Shown in pieces: positions 1 to 5,965 of a stretch of 7,375 nt of DNA. The DNA lies in contig JAHEML010000167.1 of NCBI GenBank assembly GCA_024643705.1, positions 1-7,375 on the forward strand. Direction: 5' to 3'. The first letter of the stretch is position 1. The number at the start of each line of letters is the position of its first letter. The stretch comes from Caldilineaceae bacterium (GTDB lineage: Bacteria > Chloroflexota > Anaerolineae > Caldilineales > Caldilineaceae). Under the pieces are notes generated by a model that saw nothing but the letters and a program-made list of their open reading frames with translations, ran no database searches and was not told where the DNA came from. The position numbers were made by a program, and so were the translations under genes.

Positions 1-53
1 ACAGAAACGTGAAACGTGAGAGGTATCAGCGCTCTCACGTTTCACGTTTCTGT
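1..53. repeat. Perfect 22-bp palindrome built from AAACGTG heptamers
   Basis: Bases 1-22 are the exact reverse complement of bases 32-53, with a 9-base loop (23-31). Each arm contains two copies of one heptamer in register: AAACGTG at 5-11 and 12-18, mirrored as CACGTTT at 36-42 and 43-49. The left arm may continue beyond the window. It lies 10 bases past the stop of the minus-strand amidohydrolase gene, so a transcript of that gene would form the hairpin. No T-run follows, so it is not a canonical intrinsic terminator. A related copy lies at 949-1021, on the other side of the same gene. Confidence 0.9.
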
Positions 54-63
54 GTTTGGGCTG

Positions 64-906
64 TCAGCTTATCCCCAACAACCTCGCCAGATTTCCGCCC
101 AGAATCTTTGCTTTATCTTCCTCTGTCACAAAATCGCAGTGGGTGCGGAATGCCTCTAACGCCTGTACATAGGCAATGCCATTGCGCCGACAAACAGGAA
201 AGTCCGATCCCCAGCAGAGGCGCGCCCCGCCGTAGGTTTCGTAGAGGGGGCGCACCACCCCGTCGATGGTGTCCCGGTGGGGGAAGTCCCATTTGGGGCC
301 GAGGGTGGAGTAGTAGAAGCCCGACATCTTGACATGAACATTAGGGTACTTGGCCGACCCCAGCACCAGGCGCAGGTTTTCGTCGTTGCCCACCCCCGGA
401 TGGCCCAGGTGGTGGATCAAAATCGGCAAGGCGGGAAAAGCCGCTGCGATGGTGTTGATGGCGGGGTGGTGTTGGGGGCCGCAGGCGATGCTGGCGATCA
501 ACCCCAGTTCGGCGGCAGTGGCAAAGAAGGCCATCCCCTCCTGGCTGGCGAACCAGCTCCCGTCGTCGTTCGCCCGCACATAGTGGGTGAAGGCCGAGAG
601 GTGCCAGCGATCGGCTGCCGCGCGCAGTCGCTCTGCCGCACCGGGCAAATGATAGGTCTCCGACCAGGAACAGTCCACATCGGCGCACTGGATGATCCGA
701 TCTGGGTGGCGACCAACGGCCGCGGCGATATAATCGTTGTTGGCCGGATTGTGTTCGATGCCCGCGCAAACGAGAAAGGCTTTGTCCACCCCGTTCTGAT
801 CCATCTCGAAAAGAAGTTGGTCGATGGCGCTGCGGGAATAAAAATCGGGAACAGGCGGCTGGTAGGGCCAGCGCTCCCAGGCGTGGCAATGACTGTCGAT
901 GATCAT
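64..906 (-). CDS. Amidohydrolase family (TIM-barrel metal-dependent hydrolase, lactonase-like group)
   Basis: The 280-residue protein looks like a complete amidohydrolase-2 (COG3618-type) enzyme, a cytoplasmic metal-dependent hydrolase with a TIM-barrel fold. The N-terminal DSHCH motif supplies H6 and H8, the usual metal pair of strand 1. ILIHHLGHPG (H165/H166) matches the strand-5 histidine, VKMSG (K193) is a conserved landmark of the group, and GSDFP (D235) is the strand-8 aspartate. No signal peptide is visible. The start is supported by the position of the DSHCH motif directly after it and by GGAG (917-920) ten bases upstream. Characterised relatives include L-rhamnono- and L-fuconolactonases and decarboxylating enzymes such as aminocarboxymuconate-semialdehyde decarboxylase; the substrate cannot be read from sequence. 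It lies 160 bases downstream of the co-directional dioxygenase gene and near a divergent sugar-acid-dehydratase-like gene, which mildly favours a lactonase role (inference). Confidence 0.88.
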   Translation of the reverse strand: MIIDSHCHAWERWPYQPPVPDFYSRSAIDQLLFEMDQNGVDKAFLVCAGIEHNPANNDYIAAAVGRHPDRIIQCADVDCSWSETYHLPGAAERLRAAADRWHLSAFTHYVRANDDGSWFASQEGMAFFATAAELGLIASIACGPQHHPAINTIAAAFPALPILIHHLGHPGVGNDENLRLVLGSAKYPNVHVKMSGFYYSTLGPKWDFPHRDTIDGVVRPLYETYGGARLCWGSDFPVCRRNGIAYVQALEAFRTHCDFVTEEDKAKILGGNLARLLGIS

Positions 907-948
907 TGGGCGTGGACTCCGTAGGTGGGGGATGATTTTCGGTGGACG

Positions 949-1021
949 AAACGTAAAAGGTGAAACAAGAAGCGTGAAACGTGAGATCGCCGAATACGCT
1001 TACGTTTCACGTTTCACGCCT
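949..1021. repeat. Degenerate heptamer array folded as a palindrome (second AAACGTG copy)
   Basis: The left half has five consecutive 7-base units in perfect register at 949-983: AAACGTA, AAAGGTG, AAACAAG, AAGCGTG, AAACGTG. The right half has the mirrored units TACGTTT, CACGTTT and CACGCCT at 1001-1021. The best continuous stem pairs 972-984 with 1007-1019 (13 bp, perfect). It shares CGTGAAACGTGAG (8-20 and 973-985) and ACGTTTCACGTTTC (37-50 and 1002-1015) with the element at 1-53. It occupies the gap between the minus-strand dioxygenase stop and the amidohydrolase start, so it would lie in the leader or inter-cistronic RNA. Confidence 0.85.
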
Positions 1022-1066
1022 CTCAAGCAACAGGGAATCAATTCTAGGCTGTCGCCGTCGCCTTCC

Positions 1067-1918
1067 CTATGCAAAAACCTTCTTCTTCAGCGTCGTCTGC
1101 GTCTCGTAGATCGAACCACCTTTGAGCGCCGGGGGCAGGGGCATCAGCACAGGCACATCGGCCAGGCGGGGGCGATTGGTGGATTCGCCGCGCAGCAAGT
1201 TGTCGTTGAATTTGTCCCATTCTCCTGCGCCGCCCAAGGGCCAGGCATCCGCCGCGCAATATTGAAAGAGAAGCAAGCGCCGGGGGTGGGCCGACTTGTT
1301 GAGTGCCGAGGCATGCAGCGTACGCGCGTGGTGAATGGTGATGCCGCCGGCCTTCACTTCCAGGGGCACGGCTGCGTCAACCCCAGGGACATCCTCGGAG
1401 ACCGCGCCGACGAAGTGGCCGTCCTCATGGTGGGAGAGAATCGGCCCCTTGTGGCTTCCAGGGATCACCAACAGGCAACCGTTGAGCAGCATCATATCGT
1501 CCATGCAGACGCCCACAGCCAGCAGGTCGTCGTTTGTGTGGGGATAGAAGGCCCAGTCCTGGTGCCACTCCACAGGGCTGCCAAACTCCGGGGATTTCAT
1601 ATTCAGCTTGTTGCCGTTGGTGCGGATGGCCGGCCCGATCAAGTCGGCCACAATGTCTAGGATTCCTGGATGGCGAAGGGTGGCATCGTAGACTGGATGG
1701 TGCAGAATTGGGTTCTTCAGGCGGCGCAGGCGGGGCGCGTCTGGCGTGTGGCCTGGCTCCAGATCAAAGACATCTGTGTGTTCGGTAAAGGCCCGACTCT
1801 TTTCGACGAATTCGTCCGAAACCCGGCGCAGGTCTGCCACTTCGGCGGAAGAAAGCACATCCTCCACAGCCAAATAGCCCGTGCGATGATAGAAGGCAAT
1901 CTGCTCTTGGGACAACAT
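1067..1918 (-). CDS. Phytanoyl-CoA dioxygenase (PhyH) family protein
   Basis: A 283-residue protein with the hallmarks of the PhyH family of Fe(II)/2-oxoglutarate-dependent oxygenases, cytoplasmic double-stranded beta-helix enzymes that hydroxylate small substrates while converting 2-oxoglutarate to succinate and CO2. The iron facial triad is visible: H119 and D121 in EWHQDWAFY, and H202 in LHASALNKS. R213/R214 (HPRRLLLFQY) lies where the 2-oxoglutarate carboxylate is normally bound. VIPGSHKGP (151-159) is the typical PhyH segment after the core, and the N-terminus (YHRTGYLAVEDVLS) is the standard family opening. Length is normal for bacterial members. AAGGAGA (1927-1933) lies eight bases before the start. 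It is divergent from the enolase-superfamily gene and upstream of the amidohydrolase on the same strand. Bacterial PhyH proteins act on very varied substrates, so the actual one is unknown; the context suggests small-molecule catabolism rather than phytanoyl-CoA. Confidence 0.9.
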   Translation of the reverse strand: MLSQEQIAFYHRTGYLAVEDVLSSAEVADLRRVSDEFVEKSRAFTEHTDVFDLEPGHTPDAPRLRRLKNPILHHPVYDATLRHPGILDIVADLIGPAIRTNGNKLNMKSPEFGSPVEWHQDWAFYPHTNDDLLAVGVCMDDMMLLNGCLLVIPGSHKGPILSHHEDGHFVGAVSEDVPGVDAAVPLEVKAGGITIHHARTLHASALNKSAHPRRLLLFQYCAADAWPLGGAGEWDKFNDNLLRGESTNRPRLADVPVLMPLPPALKGGSIYETQTTLKKKVFA

Positions 1919-1968
1919 GGGGTGAATCTCCTTTTTGTGTAGGGTTGAAACAGCAAGTACACTGGCAT

Positions 1969-1997
1969 ACGCTACCCCAAAGCGTTGGTGATGTCAA
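1969..1997 (-). promoter_or_regulatory. Candidate promoter for the PhyH-family gene
   Basis: On the minus strand a perfect TTGACA (1992-1997) is followed after 17 bases by TAGCGT (1969-1974), which matches only 3 of 6 bases of the -10 consensus. Transcription would begin near 1960, giving a leader of about 40-45 bases before the start at 1918. ACGCT and AGCGT (1969-1973 and 1981-1985) form a short inverted repeat over the -10 end, which could be chance. The rest of the 184-base divergent region (1919-2102) shows no convincing plus-strand promoter or long operator. Confidence 0.3.
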
Positions 1998-2102
1998 AGA
2001 GAAAAATTGTCGATCCAGCGGGTTTGCATTGCAGCCCCAGGCAGGGTTTACTAGGGGGTAGTCGCCCTGGATCATCCCACACCCCACCAGCTCGGAGACC
2101 CC

Positions 2103-3260
2103 ATGAAAATCACATCTGTCCGCGCCTATGCCATTAAAATCCCGCCAGCAACCACAGCAGGTATCGAAGGCAACCGCAATGTGGAAGCCTTCGGCGATTA
2201 CACCATCGCCACCGACGCCTGGACATCCATCTACTCGCGCAACCACGAAACGTGCCTGGTGCGGCTGGAAACCGACGACGGGCTGGTGGGCTGGGGCGAA
2301 GGCCAAGCCCCGGTTTCGGGGCGGGCCACAGCGGCCATTGTGGAAGACCTCCGCACCCCGCTTCTCCTGGGCCGAGACCCCTTCGACGTGGAGTATATCT
2401 GGTATCGTCTCTACAGCGCCATGCGCGAGCGGGGGCACATCACCGGCTTCTACGTGGACGCCCTGGCCGGGGTCGATCTGGCCCTCTACGATCTGCTGGG
2501 CAAGGCGTTGGGCAAGCCGGTTTACAAGCTGCTGGGGGGCAATTTCCGCCCCAATGTGCCCATCTACGCGGGGTTGGGGGGCACTGCGCCCGAGCCGGTG
2601 GCGGCCCAGGCACGGTCCCTGGTGGATGCAGGATACAGCGCGCTCAAACTTCATCTGCGGGTTCCCAACCCAGACCTGCTGGCGATTGTGGCCGCTGTGC
2701 GGCACGAGGTGGGCGCGGGCATCACCCTGATGGTGGATGTTCACGGAACCAGGGACGTCTCCGGCGCCATCGAGTTGGGCCGGGGGCTGGAGCGGTTGGG
2801 TGTGGGCTGGTTGGAAGCGCCCTGCCAACCGGAGGATGTGCGGGGCCAGGCCGAGATTGCCCGGGCGTTGGATATGCAGGTGGCAACGGGGGAATGGCTG
2901 CGCACGGTGTGGGAATGGCGGCAGTGGATCGAGCAGCGGGGTTTCGACGTTGCCATGCCCGATATTGCCCGCACGGGCCTGAGCGAGGGCAAACGCATCG
3001 CCGCTCTGTGCGATAGCTTTAACCTGCCCATTGCGCCCCACATCGGTGGCGGCGGCATCTTGGCTGTAGCTGCGTCCATCCACTATTCCGCGGCTATCCC
3101 CAATTTTCAGATCATGGAACACAGCCACGGCGCGCACGCCATGAAAGGCTCGATTGCGTCCAGCTACCCCGAACCGGTGAACGGAGCCTTTGCCCTGCCC
3201 ACCGCGCCAGGGCTGGGTGTGGAGATCGACGAAGCCGCGGTGGCGAAGTATGCGCGGTAG
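2103..3260 (+). CDS. Mandelate racemase/muconate lactonizing enzyme family protein, probable sugar-acid dehydratase
   Basis: A 385-residue enolase-superfamily enzyme: an N-terminal capping domain (about 1-125) followed by a modified TIM barrel. The Mg2+ ligands are D212 (VDVHG), E238 (WLEAP) and E264 (ATGEW), spaced 26 and 26 residues as in mandelate racemase. The D287 (MPDIARTG) and H313 (APHIGGGG) dyad and a carboxylate at E339 are also present. The strand-2 motif is K182-L-H184 in place of the racemase KxK. H214 after D212 gives the DxH pattern known from D-galactonate and D-mannonate dehydratases, where the histidine acts as general acid. This favours dehydration of a sugar acid to a 2-keto-3-deoxy acid (inference; substrate unknown). 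GGAG (2094-2097) precedes the start by five bases. The gene is divergent from the PhyH-family gene. No terminator with a T-run follows; the next gene begins 121 bases later on the same strand. Confidence 0.9.
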   Translation: MKITSVRAYAIKIPPATTAGIEGNRNVEAFGDYTIATDAWTSIYSRNHETCLVRLETDDGLVGWGEGQAPVSGRATAAIVEDLRTPLLLGRDPFDVEYIWYRLYSAMRERGHITGFYVDALAGVDLALYDLLGKALGKPVYKLLGGNFRPNVPIYAGLGGTAPEPVAAQARSLVDAGYSALKLHLRVPNPDLLAIVAAVRHEVGAGITLMVDVHGTRDVSGAIELGRGLERLGVGWLEAPCQPEDVRGQAEIARALDMQVATGEWLRTVWEWRQWIEQRGFDVAMPDIARTGLSEGKRIAALCDSFNLPIAPHIGGGGILAVAASIHYSAAIPNFQIMEHSHGAHAMKGSIASSYPEPVNGAFALPTAPGLGVEIDEAAVAKYAR

Positions 3261-3381
3261 ATGAAAGGTATTCTCAGAAAGTCGTGCGGTATCATTGTCC
3301 GGCAGATGGTGATGCGTTTCTGACCGGGCTGGATTCTGCAAACGAAGTTAATCCGAACCGCGCCCAAAAGGAGTCGATAAG

Positions 3382-3882
3382 ATGAACACACCGCCCGACG
3401 AACCACTCACAACCTTCTTCCGCCACCACCAGTGGGCCAACCTGCGCCTGTTGGAAGCATGTGCCAGCTTGACCCCTGCCCAACTGGATGCGTCGGCACA
3501 GGGTCTCTACGGGTCGATTCAAGAGACCCTGCGCCACATGATCACCTCGGAACAGTCCTACTTTTCGCGCATCAGCACAGGCCAACCCTATCGTCGGCCA
3601 GAGGATGCACAGCCGCTGACGCTAGACGAAATGATCGAATCGGCCCGCACAACAGGTGCGGGCTTGATCGAATGGGCGGCCAAAGTGCAGCCCAACGAAA
3701 CAGTGCGGGTGGTCTGGAAAGATGGGGTTCCCCGAGACGTACCTAAGGCGATTATCCTTGTCCAGGTGATCAACCACGCCATGGAACACCGAACCCAGAT
3801 CACCGCCATCCTCACCCAACTGGGCATCGAACCGCCAGACTTGCAGAGTTGGGCCTATTTTGAGGAGCTGACAAGCAGCTAA
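3382..3882 (+). CDS. DinB-family protein (four-helix bundle, putative metal-binding)
   Basis: A 166-residue protein of the DinB/YfiT-like fold. The family's metal-binding histidines appear as H52 (ETLRHMITSEQSYF, end of helix 2) and H132 with H136 (NHAMEHRTQI, helix 4), in the expected order and spacing. The opening FFRHHQWANLRLLEACASL is the typical DinB helix 1. AAGGAG (3368-3373) lies eight bases before the start, which supports it. Members include thiol-dependent transferases and many stress-induced proteins of unknown activity, so a specific reaction should not be assigned; a bacillithiol or mycothiol partner is not known here. It follows the dehydratase by 121 bases and converges on a second DinB-family gene. 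The 121-base gap holds no other feature I can support. Confidence 0.85.
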   Translation: MNTPPDEPLTTFFRHHQWANLRLLEACASLTPAQLDASAQGLYGSIQETLRHMITSEQSYFSRISTGQPYRRPEDAQPLTLDEMIESARTTGAGLIEWAAKVQPNETVRVVWKDGVPRDVPKAIILVQVINHAMEHRTQITAILTQLGIEPPDLQSWAYFEELTSS

Positions 3883-3942
3883 AGCCGTTGAATTGATTGA
3901 GCCAACGACAAGCTCGAAATGTTTATCTTGAACGCATAGACG

Positions 3943-4003
3943 CGCAAAGGGGCAGGGACGCAAAAGCGCTTCTCTGCGCTCTTTGCATCTCTACCCCTTT
4001 GCG
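3943..4003. repeat. Imperfect 27-bp palindrome of GCAAAG-type octamers between convergent genes
   Basis: Bases 3943-3969 pair with 3976-4003 around a 6-base loop (TTCTCT), with two mismatches, one G.T wobble and one bulged base. The left arm reads as 8-base units in register from 3944: GCAAAGGG, GCAGGGAC, GCAAAAGC. The complement of the right arm reads GCAAAGGG, GTAGAGAT, GCAAAGAG. It lies 60 bases past the plus-strand DinB stop and 50 past the minus-strand one, so it is well placed to stop transcription from both sides. Neither side has a clear T-run, so termination is an inference. Confidence 0.85.
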
Positions 4004-4053
4004 TTAATTGACAACATCTATTCGGCCAATTCACACATTTCTTCGAACCGTGG

Positions 4054-4524
4054 TCAATTCAGTGCTTTCTTGATATGCCCCAAGTGGATCAACTCGTGAC
4101 CGGCGATGGTCTCGTAATACTGCTCCACCGTGATCACCCCCCGGGATGGATGTTGGCCGGTCCGCTCCCAATCATCCTCGGCCAGCCCATTCAGCCCCTT
4201 CAACGTACGTGCACGAGTTGCTTCCAGTCCGGCCAACAGCTCCGCTGGAGATGGGTTGCCCACCCGCTCTTTCACGCCCGCATTCCAGCGGGTCAGGTCG
4301 AAGCCGGGGGGCAGGGTCTCCTCTCCCTTGCGTATTTTGTGGACGTGAATGCTCATCCCTCGCTCGCTGTCGATGAGGTGGCCGATGATGGTACTGATCG
4401 TCCACCCATCCCCTTCGCCATAGACCACCTGTTCCCACTGCTCCGGCGTCAAACCAGCCAGCGTCTCCAGCAGAGAAGCCCGGGTGTCGGCGAGGGTCTC
4501 TGTCCATTTTTCCGTATGGTTCAT
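4054..4524 (-). CDS. DinB-family protein (second, divergent copy)
   Basis: A 156-residue DinB-superfamily protein (DinB_2-like). Putative metal ligands are H49 (IIGHLIDSERG) and H143 with H147 (IAGHELIHLGHIK), the usual helix-2 plus HxxxH arrangement. GWTISTIIGHLIDSE is the classic signature of this branch. I place the start at 4524 because GGAGGA (4528-4533) lies just before it. The frame stays open up to an ATG at 4593, but that start would read the palindrome at 4546-4601 as protein and add 23 residues with no family similarity. It shares little sequence with the plus-strand DinB protein beyond the histidine pattern, so the two are not a recent duplication. It is the last gene of the minus-strand run after metY, 76 bases away with a hairpin between, so co-transcription is uncertain. 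The biochemical role is unknown. Confidence 0.85.
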   Translation of the reverse strand: MNHTEKWTETLADTRASLLETLAGLTPEQWEQVVYGEGDGWTISTIIGHLIDSERGMSIHVHKIRKGEETLPPGFDLTRWNAGVKERVGNPSPAELLAGLEATRARTLKGLNGLAEDDWERTGQHPSRGVITVEQYYETIAGHELIHLGHIKKALN

Positions 4525-4527
4525 TCG

Positions 4528-4533
4528 TCCTCC
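4528..4533 (-). promoter_or_regulatory. Ribosome binding site fixing the start of the second DinB gene
   Basis: On the minus strand GGAGGA ends three bases before the ATG at 4524 (GGAGGACGAATG). The spacing is slightly tight, but it is a much better match than anything before the upstream in-frame ATG at 4593. Confidence 0.6.
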
Positions 4534-4545
4534 GAGGGGGAAAGT

Positions 4546-4601
4546 GTTGCGTATCGCGGGTTGTGTCAATATCACTACTGACACAACCCGCAATTCGCAA
4601 C
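4546..4601. repeat. Palindrome of TTGCGNN-type heptamers adjoining the metY stop codon
   Basis: A perfect 13-bp stem (4556-4568 with 4579-4591, 10-base loop) is extended outward by a second paired block (4546-4551 with 4596-4601), separated by four positions that pair only partly. Units are seven bases in register: TTGCGTA, TCGCGGG, TTGTGTC at 4547-4567, mirrored by GACACAA, CCCGCAA, TTCGCAA at 4580-4600. The outermost base is the last base of the metY stop codon. On the minus strand it lies between metY and the second DinB gene and ends about 13 bases before that gene's ribosome binding site. No T-run follows. It may attenuate, process or insulate transcription (inference). Confidence 0.85.
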
Positions 4602-5878
4602 TAAACCTGCGACGCGGCCAACGCCTGTTCCAAATCTTCTTTAATGTCGTCGATATGCTCGATGCCCACGCAGAGACGGATCATATCCGGCGTGACACCG
4701 GCCTGGGCCAGTTCGGCTTCGGTGAGCTGGCGGTGGGTGGTGGATGCCGGGTGCGCGGCCAGGGATTTGGCATCGCCGATGTTGACCAGCCGCTTGAAGA
4801 GTTTCAGGTTGTCGTAGAATTTGACACCCGCATCAAAGCCCCCCTTCACCCCAAAGGTGAGCAGAGCCGACGGACGGCCATTTGTGTATTTTTGGGCCAG
4901 GTCATAGTAGGGCGAATCGGCCAGTCCGGCAAAGCTGACCCATTCCACCGAGGGGTGGTTTTGCAGATAATTGGCGACGGCCAACGCGTTATCGCAGTGG
5001 CGCTCCATGCGCAGGGGCAGGGTCTCCAGCCCTTGCAGAATCAGAAATGCGTTGAAGGGGCTGATGGCCGAACCCGTATTGCGCAGAGGTACTGTGCGGG
5101 CACGCCCAATGAAGGCTGCTGGCCCCAGAGCTTCGGTGTAGACAACGCCGTGATACGAGGGTTCTGGTGTGCTGAGCATGGGGAAGCGCTCTTTGTTCTC
5201 GGCCCAGGGGAACTGGCCGCTGTCCACAATCACCCCGCCCAGGGATGTGCCGTGGCCCCCCATATATTTTGTCAGGGAATGGACAACGATGTCACAGCCA
5301 TACTCGATGGGCTTGATCAATACGGGCGTGGCAACCGTATTGTCCACAATCACCGGCACACCATGCTTGTGGGCCATGGTCGCGATCCCTTCCAGATCGA
5401 CGATATTGCCCGCGGGGTTGCCGATACTCTCGCAGAAGACGGCGGTTGTCTTGTCATCGATCAATTTTTCCAGCGCATCCGGGCTGTCGCTCTCGGCAAA
5501 ACGCACCTCGATCCCCAGCTTGGGCAGCATGTGGGCAAAAAGGGTGTAGCTGCCGCCATACAGTTGGGGGACAGAGACAATGTTGTTGCCCGCCTCGGTG
5601 ATGGTGAGAATGGCATAGTTGATGGCGGCACTGCCCGCGCTGACCACCAGCGCGGCAATGCCCCCTTCCAGGGCTGCGATGCGCTGCTCCAACACATCCT
5701 GGGTGGGGTTCATGATGCGGGTGTAGATATTGCCCGGCACAGCCAAATTAAAAAGATCGGCCCCGTGCTGGGCATTGTCAAACTCGTAGGCAACCGTCTG
5801 ATAAATGGGCACAGCCACGGCTTTGGTTGTCCCCTCGGACTGGTAACCAGTATGAATCACAATTGTTTCGTCGCGCAT
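4601..5878 (-). CDS. metY: O-acetylhomoserine aminocarboxypropyltransferase (O-acetylhomoserine sulfhydrylase)
   Basis: A 425-residue fold-type-I PLP enzyme of the Cys/Met metabolism family, full length for MetY. It makes homocysteine (plus acetate) from O-acetylhomoserine and sulfide in the cytoplasm, the direct sulfhydrylation route to methionine. Visible features are Y52 and R54 (NIYTRIMNPT, phosphate contacts from the neighbouring subunit of the tetramer), SAGSAA (80-85) for phosphate, Y107 stacking on the cofactor (PQLYGGSY), D179 (VDNTVATP) contacting the pyridine nitrogen, and the Schiff-base lysine K204 in HSLTKYMGGHG. ETIVIHTGYQ and the C-terminal RLCVGIEHIDDIKEDLEQAL are characteristic of MetY rather than cystathionine gamma-synthase. 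AGGAG lies about eight bases before the start. It lies in the same strand run as metA, which supplies the acyl-homoserine. O-succinylhomoserine use (MetZ-like) is less likely on sequence but not excluded. Confidence 0.95.
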   Translation of the reverse strand: MRDETIVIHTGYQSEGTTKAVAVPIYQTVAYEFDNAQHGADLFNLAVPGNIYTRIMNPTQDVLEQRIAALEGGIAALVVSAGSAAINYAILTITEAGNNIVSVPQLYGGSYTLFAHMLPKLGIEVRFAESDSPDALEKLIDDKTTAVFCESIGNPAGNIVDLEGIATMAHKHGVPVIVDNTVATPVLIKPIEYGCDIVVHSLTKYMGGHGTSLGGVIVDSGQFPWAENKERFPMLSTPEPSYHGVVYTEALGPAAFIGRARTVPLRNTGSAISPFNAFLILQGLETLPLRMERHCDNALAVANYLQNHPSVEWVSFAGLADSPYYDLAQKYTNGRPSALLTFGVKGGFDAGVKFYDNLKLFKRLVNIGDAKSLAAHPASTTHRQLTEAELAQAGVTPDMIRLCVGIEHIDDIKEDLEQALAASQV

Positions 5879-5912
5879 GGGTTTTCTCCTGTAGGGTTGA
5901 TTTGGGTTGGAA

Positions 5913-5943
5913 ATTGTAGTGAAAATTATTTAGAAAATGGCAA
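5913..5943 (-). promoter_or_regulatory. Candidate promoter for metY
   Basis: The 87 bases before metY are conspicuously AT-rich compared with their surroundings. On the minus strand TTGCCA (5938-5943) is followed after 19 bases by TACAAT (5913-5918), each one base off consensus; the spacer is longer than ideal. A perfect TTGACA (5964-5969) overlaps the stop of the upstream gene, but no good -10 lies at 16-18 bases from it. The region is too short for a SAM-I type riboswitch, and I see none. Confidence 0.35.
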
Positions 5944-5965
5944 TGTTTGGATTTCAATCTGGTTG

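Noticed and set aside
1..53. CRISPR-like appearance of the GTGAAAC motifs
   Set aside because: Units are contiguous heptamers with no spacers, arranged as a palindrome; no cas gene is present.
277..1660. Long plus-strand open frames (277-924 and 899-1660) opposite the amidohydrolase and PhyH-family genes
   Set aside because: These are antisense shadows without ribosome binding sites or recognisable motifs; the second reads through the heptamer palindrome.
1919..2102. A clear operator for the divergent PhyH/dehydratase promoters
   Set aside because: Only short inverted repeats such as ACGCT/AGCGT (1969-1985) are visible; five-base arms are expected by chance.
3261..3323. A 20-codon plus-strand frame starting directly after the dehydratase stop (TAG followed by ATG)
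   Set aside because: There is no ribosome binding site of its own, no similarity and no downstream logic. Such frames are common by chance, though a leader peptide cannot be excluded.
1764..3341. A 525-codon open frame on the minus strand opposite the enolase-superfamily gene
   Set aside because: It overlaps a gene with a complete set of catalytic residues and also the 5' end of the PhyH-family gene. The translation is low-complexity and unlike any family I know.
5879..5965. SAM riboswitch upstream of metY
   Set aside because: The gap is only 87 bases, AT-rich, and shows none of the stem organisation of a SAM-I aptamer. A riboswitch could still precede metA outside the window.
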